Source: Candidatus Methanomethylophilaceae archaeon
GTDB lineage: Archaea > Thermoplasmatota > Thermoplasmata > Methanomassiliicoccales > Methanomethylophilaceae
NCBI GenBank assembly: GCA_017395275.1
Contig: JAFPVN010000324.1
Coordinates: 1 to 6,553 of the forward strand
DNA length: 6,553 nucleotides
Reading direction: 5' to 3'
Of this stretch, positions 4,701 to 6,553 are shown piece after piece. The number at the start of each line of letters is the position of its first letter. Position 1 is the stretch's first letter. The notes beneath the pieces are model-generated. The model was not told where the DNA came from. It did not search any database and saw only the letters and a program-made list of their open reading frames with translations. Made by a program: the position numbers and the translations under genes.

Positions 4701-6029
4701 TCAGAGCCTCGACTCGATGAGCCTCTTGGTGGCCGAGACTACGTCCGCCGATGAGTAGGCTCCGCCGGTCTGCTTCATCGCGGTACCGATGATCCTGTTG
4801 GCGGCCTTCTCGTTCTTGCGGTAGTCCTCCACGACCTGCGGGTTCTCGTCCAGGAGCTTGGAGATGATCGCATCCAGATCGCCGGACGCTTTCTCGGTCT
4901 CCTCCGCGCTCCTCCCGGTCATCAGGGCCTTGATCCTGATGGCGCATTCGGTGTCGGTCATCTTCCCGGCATGGAAATCGCAGACTATTCCCACAAGCTC
5001 ACCCTTCTTCGAGGTGTCGAACTGCTTCCAGTTGGCCGTGATGGGCCCGGTGGTCCAGGTCACCGCGGTGGGGACGTCGGTCTTGGACACGAGCTCCTCG
5101 AACAGCGCCGCGAGCTCCAGGGATGTGGAGACGATCTGCTTCGCCATCCTGGCGTCCATACCGTAGTCCCTCTCGAACCTGGCGGCCATCTCGATGGGGC
5201 TCTCCCTGAGCTTGATGGATCTGGCCATGTCGCCTATGCGGTATATACCGAGGTCGGGCTCTCCGATGTAACCGTAATCCGCCTCGTACTCCTTCTTCCT
5301 GGCGGGCAGGGTGACCTTCCTCTCCTCGTCGTAGCGTCTGGTCTCGCGCTCGATCTTCCCGCCGGCCTTCAGGACCTTGGTCTGCCTGACCACCTCGTAC
5401 TTGAGGCAGTTCTCGACGTTCTTCAGTCCGGTGACGTTCTTGACCTCGCACCTCTCCTTGCCGACGGAGATGTTGCAGTCGCAGCGGACGCTCCTGTCGC
5501 CGTCCGCGGGCAGGTCGATGGCGTTCCTTATGGTCACCAGCAGCTCGGACAGGAACTGCCTTGCCTCGGACGGGGAGGAGATGTCGGGTTCGGTGGCTAT
5601 CTCCACCAGCGGGATGCCGCTCCTGTTGTAGTCGACGAGCGCGGTGCCGTCCCCGACCCTCTTGGTCTTCCCGGGGTCCTCCTCGAGATGGCAGCGCGTG
5701 ATCCTGATGGTCTTGTCGCCGAGCTTGTACTGTCCCCTCTCCCCGATGGGCATGTCGTACTGCGTGATCTGGAAGTGCTTGCACAGGTCCGGGTAGAAGT
5801 AGGTCTTCCTCGAGAACCAGGTGGTCTCGGGGATCGTGCACCCCAGCACCTTCGCTATGGTGAGTCCGAGCTCGACGGCCTTCCTGTTGAGGGAAGGCTT
5901 GGATCCCGGAAGACCCAGACATGTGGGGCACACCCTGGAGTTGGGCCTGTCGCTGCCTTCCGTGGGGCAGGAGCAGAACATCTTCGATTTAGTGGGAAGC
6001 TGCACGTGGATCTCCAATCCGATCTTCAT
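4701..6029 (-). CDS. gatB: Aspartyl/glutamyl-tRNA amidotransferase subunit B
   Basis: GatB is the kinase and tRNA-binding subunit of GatCAB. It phosphorylates Asp (or Glu) mischarged on tRNA(Asn) (or tRNA(Gln)) so that ammonia from GatA can convert it to the amide. The 442 residues start MKIGLEIHVQL. The zinc site is CSC...CPTC (Cys19, Cys21, Cys34, Cys37). Active-site segments include YFYPDLCKHFQITQYD (78-92), HLEEDPGK (114-121) and DYNRSGIPLVEI (133-144). A helical linker leads to the C-terminal YqeY-like tail (about 300-442) with the NPQVV and AMKQTGG motifs. An upstream in-frame ATG at 6071 would lie inside gatA and is rejected. The ATG at 6029 overlaps the gatA stop as ATGA, so the two subunits are translationally coupled. 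In archaea Gln-tRNA is normally made by GatDE, so Asn-tRNA is the likely product. Confidence 0.96.
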   Translation of the reverse strand: MKIGLEIHVQLPTKSKMFCSCPTEGSDRPNSRVCPTCLGLPGSKPSLNRKAVELGLTIAKVLGCTIPETTWFSRKTYFYPDLCKHFQITQYDMPIGERGQYKLGDKTIRITRCHLEEDPGKTKRVGDGTALVDYNRSGIPLVEIATEPDISSPSEARQFLSELLVTIRNAIDLPADGDRSVRCDCNISVGKERCEVKNVTGLKNVENCLKYEVVRQTKVLKAGGKIERETRRYDEERKVTLPARKKEYEADYGYIGEPDLGIYRIGDMARSIKLRESPIEMAARFERDYGMDARMAKQIVSTSLELAALFEELVSKTDVPTAVTWTTGPITANWKQFDTSKKGELVGIVCDFHAGKMTDTECAIRIKALMTGRSAEETEKASGDLDAIISKLLDENPQVVEDYRKNEKAANRIIGTAMKQTGGAYSSADVVSATKRLIESRL

Positions 6030-6553
6030 GCCCTCACCTCCGGTCTCACGATCTGGAAGCCCTTCTGCCACTCCTCCGCCTCGGAGAGGAGTATGTCCTC
6101 GTTCCAGTGGTCGGCCGTGAACATCAGTCCGATGGGCATCCCGTCGGAGTATCCGCAGGGCACCGAGAGGTGCGGCATGCCGGTGAGGTTCGGCGGGACG
6201 GTGAGGAAGTCAGCCTTGTACACGTCGAGAGCGGACATCTTCGCGATGTCGTCGAATCTGGGGGACACGAACGGCATGGTGGGCGTCGCTATGCAGTCGT
6301 GGTCGGCGAACACCTTCTTGTATTCCGATATGACCGACTGCCTGACCCTGAGGGCCTTGTTGTAGTACCTGTCCGCGTAGCCGACCATCCTGGTGAATGT
6401 ACCGAGGAGGATCCTGCGCTTGGCCTCGTCTCCGAAGTACTTTGAGCGGAAGGATGTGAAGTAATCGTCGAATTTCAGCGAGAGGTCGCCGTCCTGCTGG
6501 CCATATCTCATGCCGCAGAACCTGGCGAGGTTGGTGGATGCCTCGGACGTGGC
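6026..6553 (-). CDS. gatA: Glutamyl/aspartyl-tRNA amidotransferase subunit A, 3' part only
   Basis: GatA is the amidase-signature subunit of GatCAB. It releases ammonia from glutamine (or asparagine) and channels it to GatB. Only the last 175 residues are in the window; the gene runs off the right edge, so the Ser-cisSer-Lys catalytic residues are not visible. The visible part starts with ATSEASTNLARFCGMRYG, a strongly conserved GatA segment. It goes on to the helical region with RILLGTF, the ATPTMPF stretch, and the C-terminal block DFLTVPPNLTGMPHLSVPCG with GMPIGLMF. The frame is open to the window edge, so the internal ATG at 6511 is not the true start. It overlaps gatB by four bases. gatC is not in view and may lie upstream of gatA or elsewhere. 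Confidence 0.95.
   Translation of the reverse strand, partial: ATSEASTNLARFCGMRYGQQDGDLSLKFDDYFTSFRSKYFGDEAKRRILLGTFTRMVGYADRYYNKALRVRQSVISEYKKVFADHDCIATPTMPFVSPRFDDIAKMSALDVYKADFLTVPPNLTGMPHLSVPCGYSDGMPIGLMFTADHWNEDILLSEAEEWQKGFQIVRPEVRA
6034..6041 (-). promoter_or_regulatory. Strong ribosome binding site for gatB inside gatA
   Basis: The minus strand reads GGAGGTGA, close to a full anti-16S match, four bases ahead of the gatB ATG and within the last codons of gatA. It confirms the gatB start at 6029 and suggests efficient re-initiation, which would keep the two subunits near equal amounts. Confidence 0.7.

Noticed and set aside
6030..6071. N-terminal extension of GatB from an ATG at 6071
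   Set aside because: It would overlap gatA coding sequence by 46 bases. The ATG at 6029 has a strong GGAGGTGA site, an ATGA overlap with gatA and the canonical MKIGLEIHVQ start.
4971..6365. Long plus-strand open frame opposite gatB and gatA
   Set aside because: It is an antisense shadow with a Gly/Leu/Asp-rich, repetitive translation. The minus-strand gatB and gatA are clear.
1..6553. CRISPR array, insertion sequence, integrase, toxin-antitoxin or defence genes
   Set aside because: I looked on both strands and found no spaced direct repeats, transposase motifs, terminal inverted repeats or defence-type domains. Apart from the AspRS type, the region looks like ordinary core chromosome.

Overview
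The window looks like a piece of a moderately GC-rich archaeal chromosome. The support is an archaeal-style 5S rRNA, an archaeal NAC homologue, a long-form AlaX protein, TATA boxes about 25 bases ahead of likely transcription starts, and heavy AGG/AGA arginine use. My best guess is a Thermoplasmata methanogen of the Methanomassiliicoccales type. The stand-alone 5S gene, the hydrogenase maturation gene hypC, and the lack of any TAG stop among seven genes (five TGA, two TAA) fit that, but the assignment is an inference.

Layout, left to right. Positions 1-141 hold no gene I can support. A 5S rRNA gene lies on the minus strand (142-265) with its own TATA box just past the hypC stop codon. A minus-strand cluster then reads alaX (long form) -> nac -> hypC (2096 down to 297) with gaps of about 26 and 4 bases. 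A divergent promoter region (2097-2201) separates it from a plus-strand Lrp/AsnC-family regulator (2202-2666). That region contains a perfect 7-2-7 palindrome lying over the regulator's predicted transcription start. A 144-base gap carrying a TATA box leads to aspS on the plus strand (2811-4610). A short convergent gap (4611-4700) with oligo-T runs on both strands separates aspS from gatB and the 3' part of gatA on the minus strand (6553 down to 4701). gatA and gatB overlap by four bases (ATGA).

Functionally the window is dominated by translation and its fidelity. AlaX-L removes wrong amino acids from tRNA-Ala, NAC acts on nascent chains at the ribosome, 5S rRNA is a ribosome part, AspRS charges tRNA, and GatB/GatA are subunits of the tRNA-dependent amidotransferase. 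The AspRS is bacterial type, with a GAD insertion, and carries His31 and Gly88 at the positions linked to non-discriminating charging in bacteria. Together with GatAB this suggests that Asn-tRNA(Asn) is made in two steps: AspRS puts Asp on tRNA(Asn) and GatCAB amidates it. HypC is the one metabolic outlier.

I did not find a clearly novel multi-gene system. The points most worth a second look are the apparently transferred, probably non-discriminating AspRS beside gatBA, and the Lrp-type operator between the regulator and alaX.
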